The notes beneath the pieces are model-generated. The model saw only the letters and a program-made list of their open reading frames with translations, was not told where the DNA came from and ran no database searches. A DNA stretch of 64,000 bases. Origin: Gari tellinella (Eukaryota > Mollusca > Bivalvia > Cardiida > Psammobiidae). This document shows, piece after piece, positions 45,129 through 57,462 of the stretch. The stretch is from assembly GCA_922989275.2 (NCBI GenBank), contig OV277859.1:90082198-90146197 (forward strand). The letters are read 5' to 3'. The stretch's first letter is position 1. The number at the start of each line of letters is the position of its first letter. The position numbers were made by a program, and so were the translations under genes.

Positions 45129-48100
45129 TAGTAGAGGGCATTTAGCGTCAAAAACACAAATAAAGGAACTAATTTGTACAGAAATGATTTTTGTGCCCTC
45201 ATATGCTACGACATGAACCGAATAACAGAAAAAAAGTCCCAAGAAATCACACGATGCGAAATATGATTTTTGGGGTAAAATGGCTGAAATAATAGGTAAA
45301 AGCACGATTTTTTGGGATTTCCAAACTGCGATCGTAGAAATCAATATAAAAGCCCGAAATTTACAGGCTAGACAAATATTCATGTAAACTATGGAATGGT
45401 ACTTGTTAAGATATGTAAAATTTTCAAAAAACTAATTTTTGGGGTGAAATTGTCAAAATATTAAACCAAAATCACAAATTTTGAAAAATTCAAACAGACC
45501 GTGACATCTAAAATCAAATGAAGGAAATGGTGCACAGAGTTGATTTATATGTTATAATTTGCTTAAATATGTTCCAAATAACAGACAAAAAGTCTAGGAA
45601 AATCTAATAATGAAAACTATGATTTTTTGGTAAAATGGTTGAAATAATAACTGAAATCGCTAATTTTGGGGATTTCCCTGCTGTGATCGAGGATATCGAT
45701 ATAAAAGCTCCAAATCTACAGGCTAGACAACTGTTCGTGTCAGCTGTGGAAAAGTACTTGTTAAGATAAATAAAATTTTCAAAAAACTGATATTTGGGGT
45801 GAAATAATCAAAATATTAAACCAAAATCACAAATTTTGAGAATTTCAAACAGACCCTGACATCAAAAAGGAAATAAAGGAAATGGTGCACAGAGTTGATT
45901 TATATGTTAATTTTTGCTTAAATTTGTTCCAAATGATAGACAAAAAGTCTAGGAAAATCAAACAATGCAAACTATGTTTTTTGGGTAAAATGGTTGAAAT
46001 AATAACTTAAATCGCTAATTTTGGGGATTTCCCTGCTGTGATCGAGAATATCGATATAAAAGCTCGCAATCTACAGGCTAGACAAATGTTGATGTCAGTT
46101 TTGGAATGGTTCTTGTTAAGATAAATAAAACTTTCAAAAAACTGATTTTTGGGGTGAAATTGTCAAAATATTAAACCAAAATCTCATATGTTATGGATTT
46201 CAAACAGACCCTAACATCAAAAAGGAAATAAAGGAAATGGTGCACAGAGTTGATTTATATGATATTATTTGCTTAAATATGTACCAAATAACAGACAAAA
46301 GTCTCGGAAAATCAAACTATGCAAACTATGATTTTGGGTAAAATGGTTGAAATAATAACTTAAATCGCTAATTTTTGGGATTTCCCTTCTGTGATCGAGG
46401 ATATCAATATAAAAGCTCCAAATCTACAGTATGCACACATATTCATGTCTATCATGGAATGGTTCTAGGTAGGATGAACACAACTTAAAACAAAAGATTA
46501 TTGGGGTAAAAGGGTAAAATTATTCAACCAAAATTTCATATTTTTGGGATTGTTGACAGATTTGACATTGAAATCAAAATAAAGGAAAATATGCACAGAA
46601 TTGATTTATCAGCAATTATATGTTTCAATGTGTACCAAATAACAGACAAATAATGTAGGGAAATCAAAGAATCCGAAATATGATTTTGGGTAAAATGGTT
46701 GAAATAATAACTGAAAAAGCTATTTTTGGGAATTTCCCTTCTGTGACCATGGATATCAATATAAAAACTCCAAATATCCAGGCTAGACAAATATTCATGT
46801 CTACTTCAGAATGGTCCTTGTTAGGATAAATGAAGGTTTCAAAAAACTATTTTTCGGGGTAAAATTGTCAAAATATTAAACCAAAATCATCAATTCTTGT
46901 TTGTAAAATTATCTAGGAAAATCCAACAAAGCCAAATATAAATTTTGGGGTAAACTGATTAAACAAATTAATGTAAATGCAAGTTTTTGGAAATTTCACA
47001 CTATGGACTTAGACGAGAATATAGAAGCTACAAATTTACAGGTAAGGTACATATTACTGTGTACTGTAGCCTTGTACTTATTAGGATGAACTAAGGTTTA
47101 AAAAATCTGATGGGGGGGTTAAAAATGAAAAATGTAAATACATGTAGTTAAATGAAAACCCATGTCTTTTTCACTTCACTATACTGTGACCTTAGACATG
47201 AAACTATACGTTCAAGGTCTATAACTTACACACATACACCATTTTAATGTAGCTTAGTTCAAGGGAAGATAAATCAAAGAGTTTAATTGATTAAAAGTTT
47301 TAAGTAAAAATGGTAAACTTAAATAGGGCACATTTTTAATGTATATATTATGACCTTTAATATTTTTAGAAAAGCTCCAAATCCGTTTGAAAGTACATTG
47401 AGTACATTGTTACAGCAATATAACATGAATATAAAACTTAAAAATATAGTTAAGACAAATATATGAATGGAGACTTTTATAATTAAGGATAACTACTATT
47501 TTGAATTTGTTTTGAAATTCATTACTAAGGTCAAACAACTAAGTCTGATATGTCACAGGGTGGCCGAGTCCATTTATAAGGGAGATCAGCATTTCAGATG
47601 TCCTCGTGTCAAGTTTTAAAGGAAAAGGTTCAGTTATATGTACAAACAATAAGCGAATTAGTTATTGGAAAAAATAACGTAGGCTTGACACAGTCCTTTC
47701 AAATGAGACCTGCAACTAGTTTATCCAAAATTACACATAACAAGCTCAAAAATATATTATAGTGATTTGGAAAAATACACCCCCTCCACCAAAAAAAGAA
47801 ATCAAAACATAAACGAACAATTTTCTGCATGGTTGGATTTTCTGCACGATACTGGTTGGTTCTGGTGTTGGTTGGAAACAAATAGACATGAGCTATCCTG
47901 TACTTTGAGCTGTCATAATGGAATCTGACAACTGTATGAAATATCAGCAAATCATAGTATACGCACATTTAAATTTGGGCATACATCGTAATTAATGTAA
48001 TTAATTGATCTAACAGTGCTTGCTATATATACATGTATATGAAATAACTGATAGTATATATATCACCAGGTCAATAACAGTCAATATTCTTTTTGTGGTG

Positions 48101-50661
48101 CTTATTGTCTACTACCAGTGCACACTCTGATTTGACAAGTGACATTTTAAATTCTGCGTCTAAGCTAGTACATTGGTTTAATTATCAAAATGCTGTCATT
48201 TAACCATTATTGTGTGTGAAACGAATATAGGTTGTTACTTAACCCTAATTGTATGCGGAACGAGAATATATATCATTGGCAAATAGTGAGGACCCAAATC
48301 AGAGTGATTATAGCCTACAGTACAAAGTATATTGTGTCTTACCTGTAAATTTGAGGCTTTTACATTTATATCTAAAGCCATGTTGTGGAAATTCCAAAAA
48401 ATCACATTGAAACTAATTTGTTTTAACCAGTTTACTCCGAAATGTCATATATGTATTTGGCTTTGTTGGATTTTCCTTTAATTTGCTGTTATTTAATTCA
48501 TGTTGAAACATACTCAAACACATAAATCAACTCTCAACGCTTTCCCCTTTATTTGCTTAAGGCTTTATTTGGAGTTTTCAGACCAGGAGATCTCTGCTAA
48601 AATCTCGAAAATTGGTGTTTTTTGTTTAATTATTATAACAACTTAACTACATAAATCAGTTTTTTGACAGTTTTATTAATCTTTATAAGTACCATTCCAC
48701 AGTGCAATTGAGTATTCGTTTAACCTGTAGATTTGGAGCTTTTGTTTTAATAGCCACCACCACAGTAGTAAAATCCTAAATAAAGCCCATTTACATTTTA
48801 TTTTTCAACGATTTTACCCAAAAAACATATTTGGTATTGTTTGATTTCCCTAGATTATTTTTCTATTAATTTGTACATACTAGTATTAAAGCATATGATA
48901 ACGCATAAATCAATTTTGATTTTGATGGCAGGGATTGTCTACAAAAATCCCCAAAATTGGTGATTTTGGTTTAATATTTTGACAATTTAAACCCAAAAAT
49001 CAGTTTTTTGAAAGTTTTATTTATTCTTACTAGTACCATTACACAGTTAAAATGATTTTTGTCTAACCTGCATATTTGGTGTATTTATATTGATATCCAC
49101 GTTCACAGTAGGAAAATTCCAAAAATTCGCATTTTCATTTATTATATCAACATTTTTACCTCAAAATTCATTTTTTAAAGTTTTATTTATCCTTAATAAT
49201 ACTTTTCACAATAGAGATGTATAAGTATCTAGCCTGCAACTTTGGAGCTTTTATATTGATAACGAACGACACAGTACTGAAATCCCTAAAATTAGCGTTT
49301 TCATTTACTATTTCAACAATTTTGCCTCAAAAAAACACATTTCGTATAGATTGATTTTCCTAGATTTTTCTTCTATTATTTGGTACATGCTCTACCATAT
49401 AAACCATTTCTGTGCATATTTTCGTGTTTGACATCAGGTAATCTCTACTAAAATCTCCAAAAATTTGGTTTGTGTTTAACATTTTCATGAAAACCATTTT
49501 TTGAAAGTTTTATATATCCCAAATAGTACTATTTGACAAGGCATATAACTTTCAGTCTAATTTGTAGATTTGGAGCCTTTATGTTAACACCCAGGATCAC
49601 AGTATGGAAATTCCAAAAATTATCATTTTCGTTTATCAATTCAATCATTTTACCCCAAAAAATCGGATTTCGCATCGTTTGATTTTCCTAGATTTTTTTC
49701 TGTTATTCGGTACATATTGGAGCATATGAAAATGCAAAAATCATTTCTGTGCATTTTTTCCCCCAAAATTTTTAAATGCCCTCTACTACAAGATCTTAAT
49801 GTGTGTTCATTTAACTAAATTCATTTTCACTGACATAATAAACTTTTAATCAAGCATGCAGGTATTCTTACAAGTAATTTATAACATTTAAATGGAATAT
49901 GTATCTTGCATGAAGATTTAGAGCTAAATGATTCATATTCAAAGCCACTGGAAGCAAAATTCCTAAAATCCTGATTTTTAGGAATTTTCTAAGGTTTTAC
50001 CCAAAAATATATTTGTTTTTGAATAATATTTCATTGTTTATCTGGTAATGATCTTTTTTAATTTAATTTAATAGAACATTTTGTGTAACGTATTGAGTTG
50101 GAGCATTTATATTCATATTAAAGCCATAATATATAAATTTCAAAAATTCATGGGTTTTTTTTTTGTTTTTTTAAACATTTTTACCATAAAAACACATTCT
50201 TTTAAAACAAATATTTATCTTTACCTAATAACTTACTTTATTTAGAAGGCGTGTGCAACTATTATTTCAAACTTTAGCATTTTTTTTCATAGTTAAGGAC
50301 ACAGTATCGAAATTCCAAAAGTGTGTGTTTTTTAACTTATTTTTTACAATTTTACCCCAAAAAATCCTGTTATTTTAATTTTTCTTTAACTGGTGTGGTA
50401 CTAGCCTGGAGTGTAATGGAATATGTGCCAAATCTGAAAAGTTGGAGCTTTTTTGTTCAAAACCATGGTCACAGTGGCGAAATTCCAAAAAATCGCATTT
50501 TCGTTTATTGTTTTAGTCATTTTACCCCAAAAATCATATTTCGCATTGTGTGATTTCTTGGGACTTTTTTTCTGTTATTCGGTTCATGTCATAGCATATG
50601 AAAACACAAAAATCATTTCTGTACAAATTAGTTCCCCAAAATCTGTAAATTCCCTCTACTA
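45129..50661. mobile_element. 5.5-kb fold-back element with satellite-like arms
   Basis: Starts TAGTAGAGGG and ends CCCTCTACTA. Possible TTA duplication outside (45126-45128 region and 50662-50664). The left arm (to about 47350) is made of units of about 354 bp: GAAATAATA recurs near 45286, 45641, 45996, 46349 and 46701. The right arm (about 48330-50661) holds the same units inverted. The outermost 200 bp of each arm match best, including AACTAATTTGTACAGAAATG. About 1 kb of unique centre (47350-48330). No coding potential; short antisense frames in the two arms look alike only because the arms are inverted copies. Confidence 0.85.
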
Positions 50662-50684
50662 TTAAACGTCTGAATAGTTAACAT

Positions 50685-51170
50685 TTAACCCGTTCAGTAT
50701 CAAATTATTCGGGAGATTTTTACCCCTTTACCGCTTTATTGCCATCTGATTCAGTATTGTTGTCTGCAAGGCTCGTTTCAAATTTGGATTTTAGTTTGTA
50801 TGACTTAATAAATTTCGAAAAGAATGTCAAACAGTTTTGGTCCTGATCAGACGCCGCGTAACGCGGCGTCTGATCAGGACCAAAACTGTTTGCAAACGCG
50901 TTCTAAGGCTAGTTTACATTTAACCCTTTTAGTATCAAATTATTCAGGATATTTTTACCCCTTTACCGCTTTATTGTCGTCTGATTCAGTTTTGTTATCT
51001 GCAAGGCTCATTTCAAAGTTGGATTTAAGTTTGTATAGCACGATATATTTCGAAAAGAGTGTCAAACAGTTTCGGTCCTGATCAGACGCCGCGTTACGCG
51101 GCGTCTGATCAGGACCAAAACTGTTTGCAAACGCGCTTTAAGGTGTCATTGAGAGTGAAAGGGTTATTAA
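50685..51170. repeat. Two C1 elements in tandem
   Basis: 50685-50920 and 50920-51170. Each has TTAACCC, TTTACCCCTTTACCGCTTT, TTGTATG and a perfect core C with tip GCCGCG TAA (or TTA) CGCGGC. The second ends GAGTGAAAGGGTTA. Confidence 0.8.
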
Positions 51171-51400
51171 CCGGTTTTGTGTTTTGAAAACACAAAACAG
51201 TTGGGATCCATATAAGACGTCGCTTGACACGGCGTTTTATCTAGATCAAAACTGTTTGAATCTCGTCTGAAGGATTGTTTAAGTCAAATGCGCACATCTT
51301 GGTCTTGCACATTTTGCAGACGACACTTTCAATACAGACGAAAAAATGACAGGGGATAAAGAAGGGGATAACATTTTCATAAAGGGTACATCAAGTTTTA

Positions 51401-51603
51401 TAGTAAAATCTCTCTATTACGACCACTTTAAAGACGGTTAATCGATTGTGAAAAACCGGTGACAGCTTAAACCTATGTAACAGTAAAATAGAAAGCTCCC
51501 GAAGGAGCTTTCCGTTTTACCGTCACATTGCTTTAAGTAGTCACCTGTCTTAAACACCTGCTAATTAACACAATCTAGTGGTCATAATAGAGAGGTTTTC
51601 CTG
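51401..51603. mobile_element. A3 MITE
   Basis: TAGTAAAATCTCTCTATTAC ... ATAGAGAGGTTTTCCTG. Core AGCTCC CGAA GGAGCT. Confidence 0.75.
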
Positions 51604-51842
51604 CATTTCGTGACAAGTACGAAGTTATATATACATATCAGTTGTTGGCGGGGTATCTTTCAGCTGAGAACACCTATCTCGTCTACATATCTACAATCTT
51701 TAGAATTTAAAATGCCTTTTTGAAAGTCTTGTTTTGTTAAAGAATAAGATGAAATTTCAAGCATGCACCAGACTAGGTAATTGTGGTAAATATAATACGT
51801 CACACAAAATGGTTTCGGCGATTAGAAACAGTACTAATCCAA

Positions 51843-52300
51843 ATTAACTCATTCACCCCAAGAAACTTTTGATGGAATTTCAAATGTTTAATCAAGTAAT
51901 GTCCATATTTTACTATTTAGGGTTGCTTTTAACAATATATTGCAAAATGGCAAACGGTGCAGACCCTGATCAGAGGACTTCTTCAGGAGTTCCTACAACC
52001 TTACAATAAATATTGACTCAAATAAAAGCTAATGTGCGGCATTATCGTAAATATTGCATTAAAGAAATATGATTGCTACGGCATTGTCACGCTTTTTACC
52101 TTTTCGGACTCACAAATAGCCGCGCTCAGCTGAGTAAAAAAGATAACACGAGCAAAGGTGAGCAACCTTCATGGGTCCAGAATTTTTAACTCTTTATCGA
52201 AATTTGTCTTCTCTAGTACATGTAGGAGACCTCTGAGCTAAAACTACACTGTTTGCATAGGACAACTGTATTTTTCACGAACGCACTGTTTGTAAAGTCA
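51843..52300. repeat. B1 element opened near its hairpin tip
   Basis: TTAACTCATTCACCCC ... GGACTTCTTCAGGAGT to about 51990, unrelated sequence to about 52210, then the right core arm ACTACACTGTTTGCATAGG and B1 arm. Confidence 0.6.
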
Positions 52301-52415
52301 AACATACCCGTATTTCAAAATTAAAACGTGGCTCAGCCACTTTTTAACTTTGACATACGGGTATGTTCGACCTAACCGAGTTCGAGATATCGAAGTTCAA
52401 CTGTGTATGACAACT
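52300..52415. repeat. Palindrome with pogo-like right end
   Basis: ACATACCCGTATTTCAAAAT is inverted around GTGGC TCA GCCAC. It is followed by GAGTTCGAGATATCGAAGTT and CAACTGTGTA, like TIRs of pogo-type elements. Similar hairpins lie at 38745-38815 and 61930-62015. Confidence 0.55.
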
Positions 52416-52498
52416 TTCGGCATATGCGAGATCGAGCTATTGAGGCACAATTGTATAATTATAGCTTTTTTCATTGAAATTGATAAAAACCGGATTTA

Positions 52499-52744
52499 CA
52501 GTGGATAATCTGTTATTCTTTCCCAATAAACGCGTTTACGCTAAAACTATTATTTGCAGTGCAAACAGTTTGGAGCCAGATCAGACGCCGGGTAACCCGG
52601 CGTCTGATCAGGCTCCAAACTGTTTGCCACCAAGATAAACATGAAATATCAGAATTGTCCAAAAGTTGTTCTTTTCTACGTTTTAGCGCTTTGCGTTTGC
52701 GTACGTTTGCGTTTAAACGGGAAAGAATAACAGATTCTCCACTG
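52499..52744. mobile_element. C2 MITE, 246 bp, TA target
   Basis: CAGTGGATAATCTGTTATTC ... GAATAACAGATTCTCCACTG. Core C perfect. Near-identical to the reverse of 41279-41524. Confidence 0.9.
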
Positions 52745-52790
52745 TAACCATAATGGATCACCGATGTGGGACAGAGATTTGCACCCTACT

Positions 52791-53001
52791 TTAATCCTTT
52801 CACTACCTTGACGTCACCTGCTTTGGACAATTGTCGTCTGCTTTTATTTCTTAAATTTAGATTTCAGGCAATTTTAATGCATGTACATCGATACGTGTGC
52901 AAAACAGTTAGGACCTTTATCAGACGCCGCGTTACGCGGCGTCTGATCAGGATCCAAACTCCAAATAAGCATTGCGAGGTGAAGCATATTGAAGGGGTAA
53001 G
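52791..53001. repeat. C1 element
   Basis: TTAATCCTTTCACTACC; core C (CAGACGCCGCG TTA CGCGGCGTCTG). The right arm is shortened and ends GAAGGGGTAAG. Confidence 0.7.
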
Positions 53002-53276
53002 AGTTTCATCGCTCTAGATAGTTATGCATGGATCATTTTTTAATACTACATACAGATAGGCGTGTCCTTGAAACTACATTAAAAAATTAATCACCAAAGC
53101 GCTGAATAAATGCCGCCTTAATTGTCGTCTGATGCAATTGTATGATTGACTGATTCCTCGAAATATACAGTGGAGACGGCGTCACTTCTTTCTGATGAAC
53201 GAAGTTAGCACAAAGAGACGATATACTATATAACGTATAGAAAATGAAAATGACAGGTTTTTGAAAATGTTGTACA

Positions 53277-53640
53277 TTGTTCCCTCCCTATAACGGCCCT
53301 CCTTACAACGACCCGTCTCGCAGTTCTCTAAACAAGAATTTTATGTCTAACGCTTTTACTGTTGTAATATCGCCTGCTTTAAATTGTCGCCTGCTGTTTC
53401 TTCTCAAAGTTACATATTGTACATTTAGACAGAAAAAAAACTTAATGACGAGTGGCAAACAATTTGAATCCAGACCAGAGCCGCGTCAATTTCCCTCCCT
53501 ATAACGACCCCTCCGAACAACACACATATTTTGTCTCCCACTGGGTGCCGTTGTAGAGAGGGAGTGCTATATATTCTTTTAAGTCCGAGTGACAAACAGT
53601 TTGGATTCTGCATTTGGCTCCAAACCGGTTGCAAGGACAC
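53277..53640. repeat. CCCTCCCTATAACG repeat with core C pieces
   Basis: TTCCCTCCCTATAACGGCCC at 53280 and again at 53490, facing GCCGTTGTAGAGAGGGAG at 53549-53566. CAAACAATTTGAATCC and CAAACAGTTTGGATTC lie beside them. A nested or rearranged group. Confidence 0.45.
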
Positions 53641-53807
53641 ACGGCCTTTAGCACAAACGCAATTTAAGAGAATGGATAACTGTGTCTAGAAATAAAATCC
53701 AAGTGACAACTACAGTCAAGGGACATAATTATTCGTCACCCTGCCTAAAAGTTGCTTATTATATCGGTTTTTCTCAAAAGTTCATTGGAATTAAAACTCT
53801 AAATAGT

Positions 53808-54116
53808 TTTACATTCCTAACGGTGGCATACTTATAACAGACACATATTTTTACATTCCTGATGGTCACAGACTTATAACGGACACATAGTGTTACACTC
53901 CCAGTGGTCACATACTTATAACGGACACATGTTTTTACATACCTGATTGTCTCATTTTTATAACAGACACATTTATTTAACATTCCTGATGGTCAAATAC
54001 TTATAACGGACACAACGTTTTACATTCCTATTGGTCACATACTTTTAACAGACACATAGTTGTACATTTCTGATGGTCACATACTTATAACAGACACATG
54101 GTTTTACTTTCCTACG
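53808..54116. repeat. 43-bp tandem repeat, about seven units
   Basis: TTTACATTCC starts recur at about 53808, 53850, 53892, 53934, 53977, 54020, 54062 and 54105, each with GGTCACATACTTATAAC and GACACAT. Confidence 0.85.
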
Positions 54117-54599
54117 TGTGCTCGTAGACACTCTTTAGATATATTCTGAAAGAAACTGTTGAACATTTCACATCTTGGATTATTGCAGATGACGAAACAA
54201 TGCCATAGTGTTTAGAAGGCTAAGAAGCACGCTAGTTAACATTCCTGATGATCACACATTTATATCGGACACGACATTTGAATCTCCCGAAGACTTCTAC
54301 TAGTCGCATCAAATGAGACTCACAATATGGAACACCTTAATATTATATTATGAATATAGTTGTGTGATCTCGTATGGATTTGCATAGTTAATATTCTTAG
54401 TCAGAAACCCAACACTTAGTATTTCCTTTCTTTTATGGACCTATAGTATATTATTTGCATAATCAAAACACGGCAGGAAATTTGGGCTGTTATTAGGGAA
54501 AATATCCCTGAAATTACTGAAAGATGCATTTTGTCTATACAAGATAAGTTGGCATCCCGGTATAAATCTTACCATTTCATCTGGAGTTTTGAAAAATGT

Positions 54600-55250
54600 G
54601 TTATCTTAACCCATTCAATATTATAGGGCATGTGTAATCAGTGTACATCATGCGGTGTCTCATCAGAGTCTACACTGTTTGCTGACAGGAATTCAGTATT
54701 CAGATATAGATAGATAAATAGAATTTCAATATAAAACAGAACAAAAAAGACAATTAACCAGCTACCCACCAGCTATACAATATATCTTATACTCTAGCAG
54801 ATGGCAGCTAAAAGTAGGTTGAACGTAAAGCATTCTGCTTTAAGGCTTCAGATGGTCTCCTATCTTCAAAATTAGAAACAAGTTGTAGGGAAATGAATTA
54901 AAGCAGTCATGCATCTTTACTGCCATTAAGTCTTCTTTTACACTTCCGACAAAGCTAGATTTAACTGTATTTGAAACAGTTATACATTGTATTTTACTTA
55001 ATGTGGATTTGACAGATGAAAACTGAAGCTTTTATATGTCCACTGTTACAAACAAAGAACATAATCATTAATATACAGTAAAACATGAAAAAAGTGGCCA
55101 TTAATAGAACACTTTTTTAATACTTAATGCAGGACAAACTTTCATGCAATGTAGAACGCTCTTATATGAGCTTTCTGCATTACGTTTCGGTTGTATTAAG
55201 AAGTATCTAGTTGATAGAGACCACCATATTTCTTTAAGTAGCCGCTGCAC
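54600..55250. repeat. Worn B/C core, A1 core and A3 core fragments
   Basis: 54606-54685 (AATCAGTGTACATCATGCG ... GTCTACACTGTTTG), 54785-54900 (A1 core with both arms shortened), 55076-55205 (CAGTAAAAC and AACGCTCTTATATGAGCTTT). Confidence 0.5.
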
Positions 55251-55558
55251 ACATAGTTTTGTGTACTTTTGTTATATAAGTAAAAACTTTTTTCGAATGA
55301 ACACATACCTTATTCAATACATGCACACTTTGTATAATAAGTCAAGTGGATAGAAAGAACGATATCAGGACAATGGCTCGTAATAAGTGACAAAGAAACT
55401 TCCTTGTCAAGATATTTGGTCCGCTTTATACTTTACAGGGTCTAGACGAATATAACCGACAGTTTATTATTGTCGAGAGAGTTATTATATCAAACGTTAC
55501 TATAAATATCCGCCATTGTTGGCATTTGTTTGCTACTCAGACCATTATCCATTAACCA

Positions 55559-55682
55559 GTGGCCCGTTTCATAAAACTTCGTACGACAAAAACGATCGTA
55601 AGTCAAAACTTTAAAATACATTTAATTTCTGATTTCTGTATCTAATCTTGTCTTGTGACATTACAATGTAATCTTAATATAT
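55559..55682. repeat. G element left half
   Basis: GGCCCGTTTCATAAAACTTC to TCTTGTGACATTACAAT, cut by the following C2 element. Confidence 0.7.
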
Positions 55683-55684
55683 TA

Positions 55685-55930
55685 CAATGGAGGAGACGTT
55701 ATTCTTTCCAATAAACGCAATTACGCTGAAAATATTCCAATGCAAACAGTTTGGAGCAAGATCTGACACCGGGTAATCCGGCGTCTGTTCAGGAGTCAAA
55801 CTGTTTGCCATTTACATAAAATTGAAAATATGTAGTAAGAAACGTCAAAACGTTGTCTTTTTCTACATGTTTGCACTGCGTTTGCGTTCCGATTGCGTTT
55901 AAACGTAGACGAATAGCGTATTCTCCACTG
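55685..55930. mobile_element. C2 MITE, 246 bp, TA target, older copy
   Basis: CAATGGAGGAGACGTTATTC ... ATAGCGTATTCTCCACTG. TA both sides. Core C with several mismatches. Confidence 0.8.
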
Positions 55931-56184
55931 TAGCCGGTATCTAGGTCAAATTGGACAGGATTGGATACTGATTGCATGAAATTTTTTCATCGCGCATAAC
56001 CCACCCCCCATTCGTACTGTAAGTTAAGCGACCACTCAATAGAAATATTTAATACATTTTATTGCTTCATGTAGGATAAACCAATACAAACAGCTGCTTT
56101 AGGAGCTTTCTTCATTATTTCTATTCTTCAATAAGCAGTTACTTTGATTTAAGAGGTCTTCACGCTGCTTTACTGAATGGTCAC

Positions 56185-56258
56185 TTAACCCTTAGCACGC
56201 TAGCGGCGAAACCATAATAACCCAGACAAACAGTTTTGACCCTGATGAGACGCCGTGT
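56185..56258. repeat. C1-like left half cut by a retroelement
   Basis: TTAACCCTTAGCACGCTAGC and a left core arm (CAAACAGTTTTGACCCTGATG ... CGCCGTGTGG) stop where gag-like sequence begins. Confidence 0.55.
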
Positions 56259-56947
56259 GGATTCACAATCAACATCTTAAACCACAGACTCCTCAGAAGG
56301 AACATTTCTTTCTTGAACAAAGCAACCGACATCAGTGCTGAGATAGGCTTCAATATTGTATTTGTTCTCAACGAAACTTTATATTCTTTCCATTTCAACC
56401 TCTAATTCTTTCTTTCGTTTAGCATATTCTAACTGTAAAAGTTTCATATTCCATTCCCCATTCATAGCCTCTCTTTCCATGTACTCTTTCTGTTTCCTTT
56501 GCAAATCTTCTCTCTATCTTAGCTCTGTCTCCTCAGCCCTTTTGCTCTCTCTCTCTCTACACTCTTTCTTCTCAGCATTTTCAGGCTCATCTCTGACAAA
56601 ATGTAACAATTCTTCACCAATCAAAGCCAATTACTTACCGAACGTAACAAACCTTTCCATCGCTCTACTTAGTAACTACAGAATAGAACTACATGTATAA
56701 TTGTACACGTAACTGTATTACTAATATTTAGAAAATTACAAATGGGTTTTATCCATCCCGGACGAGCCCCCATTCGCCACGAATTTCTCATAACCTGTTA
56801 AAACTAAGAAGGAAATAACGTGATTCCGGATTGCTGGAAGGGTGGTACTCTAAACCACGAGACTGTTTCATAACATAATAAATACTTTATTTAAAAGATA
56901 CACAGTCGAAATATACTAATGCCATATCTCACGTAAAATCCCACTCG

Positions 56948-56980
<33 letters not shown>

Positions 56981-57000
56981 ATAGTTTGATACTCTGACCA
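56259..57000 (-). pseudogene. Decayed gypsy-like LTR retrotransposon fragment (LTR end, primer site, gag start)
   Basis: Read on the minus strand: an LTR-like tail with AATAAA (about 56890), a primer site TGGGGGCTCGTCCGGGAT (56765-56748), about 90 bp of leader, then a gag-like N-terminus with an acidic segment and a long Glu/Arg/Lys coiled-coil typical of Metaviridae Gag. Two or more in-frame stops break it, and everything downstream of about 56259 is missing. The upstream LTR edge is not resolved; it lies somewhere between 56900 and 57100. Confidence 0.65.
56948..56982. repeat. (CAT)n microsatellite
   Basis: About eleven CAT units. The poly-Asp reading on the other strand is not a gene. Confidence 0.9.
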
Positions 57001-57139
57001 TGCTTTCAAAAGAACTTTTGAAAAATATTTTTTAGAGCAGTAGCAGACGAGAATTGTTGCAGACGAACAAAAACACACCAACATGCAAAGAGATAAAACA
57101 AGATTAATGTTATTGTTTTCTTCTTTTGAACAGTAAACA

Positions 57140-57431
57140 ATGGCGGGTGGAGAAGGAAACGAGTCGAGGGAAAAGTCACGTGGCAGTAAAGTTAAGGAAA
57201 TCCTCATCGCCAATCTTTTCGTGGTCTTCATGGTCATCGCGATTATAATAGGCGTGGCCGTTGGCCTGGGGGTCAGAAGGCTGGACGGCTGGGAGTATTA
57301 TCAGAAGAGGAAGATCTTCTACCTGAGATTCCCCGGGGACCTATTGCTGAACATGCTGAAGATGTTGATACTGCCACTGATTGTGTCCAGTCTCATATCG
57401 TCATTGGCTTCATTGGATTCACGAGCATCAG
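57140..57431 (+). CDS. SLC1-family (EAAT-like) transporter, first coding exon
   Basis: ATG in good context (AACAATGG) begins 97 codons plus one base; donor CATCAG|GTAAAG. A charged N-terminal tail (1-20) precedes TM1 (about 22-46, hydrophobic with GVAVGLGVR) and the FPGDLLLNMLKMLILPLIV segment of TM2 (64-82), highly characteristic of the glutamate/neutral amino acid transporter family. These transporters move Glu/Asp or neutral amino acids across the plasma membrane with Na+. The TM2 wording fits EAAT better than ASCT, but the substrate cannot be set from two exons. An acceptor-like pyrimidine tract ending CAG at 57131-57133, six bases before the ATG, suggests a spliced 5' UTR. Confidence 0.93.
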
Positions 57432-57462
57432 GTAAAGACATGATGTATAGAGGCCGTAGCTT

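Noticed and set aside
45126..50665. Similar short proteins predicted at both ends of the region
   Set aside because: They are the same inverted-repeat DNA read in mirror orientation. No conserved domain, and the frames break in neighbouring units.
50824..50890. Core palindromes as bacterial-type terminators
   Set aside because: The sequence is eukaryotic, the stems are dispersed repeats and no T run follows.
53808..54116. CRISPR-like array
   Set aside because: Units are contiguous 43-bp tandem repeats with no distinct spacers.
56948..57237. Minus-strand frame with a poly-Asp tract
   Set aside because: It overlaps the SLC1 exon in antisense and a CAT microsatellite. A shadow frame.
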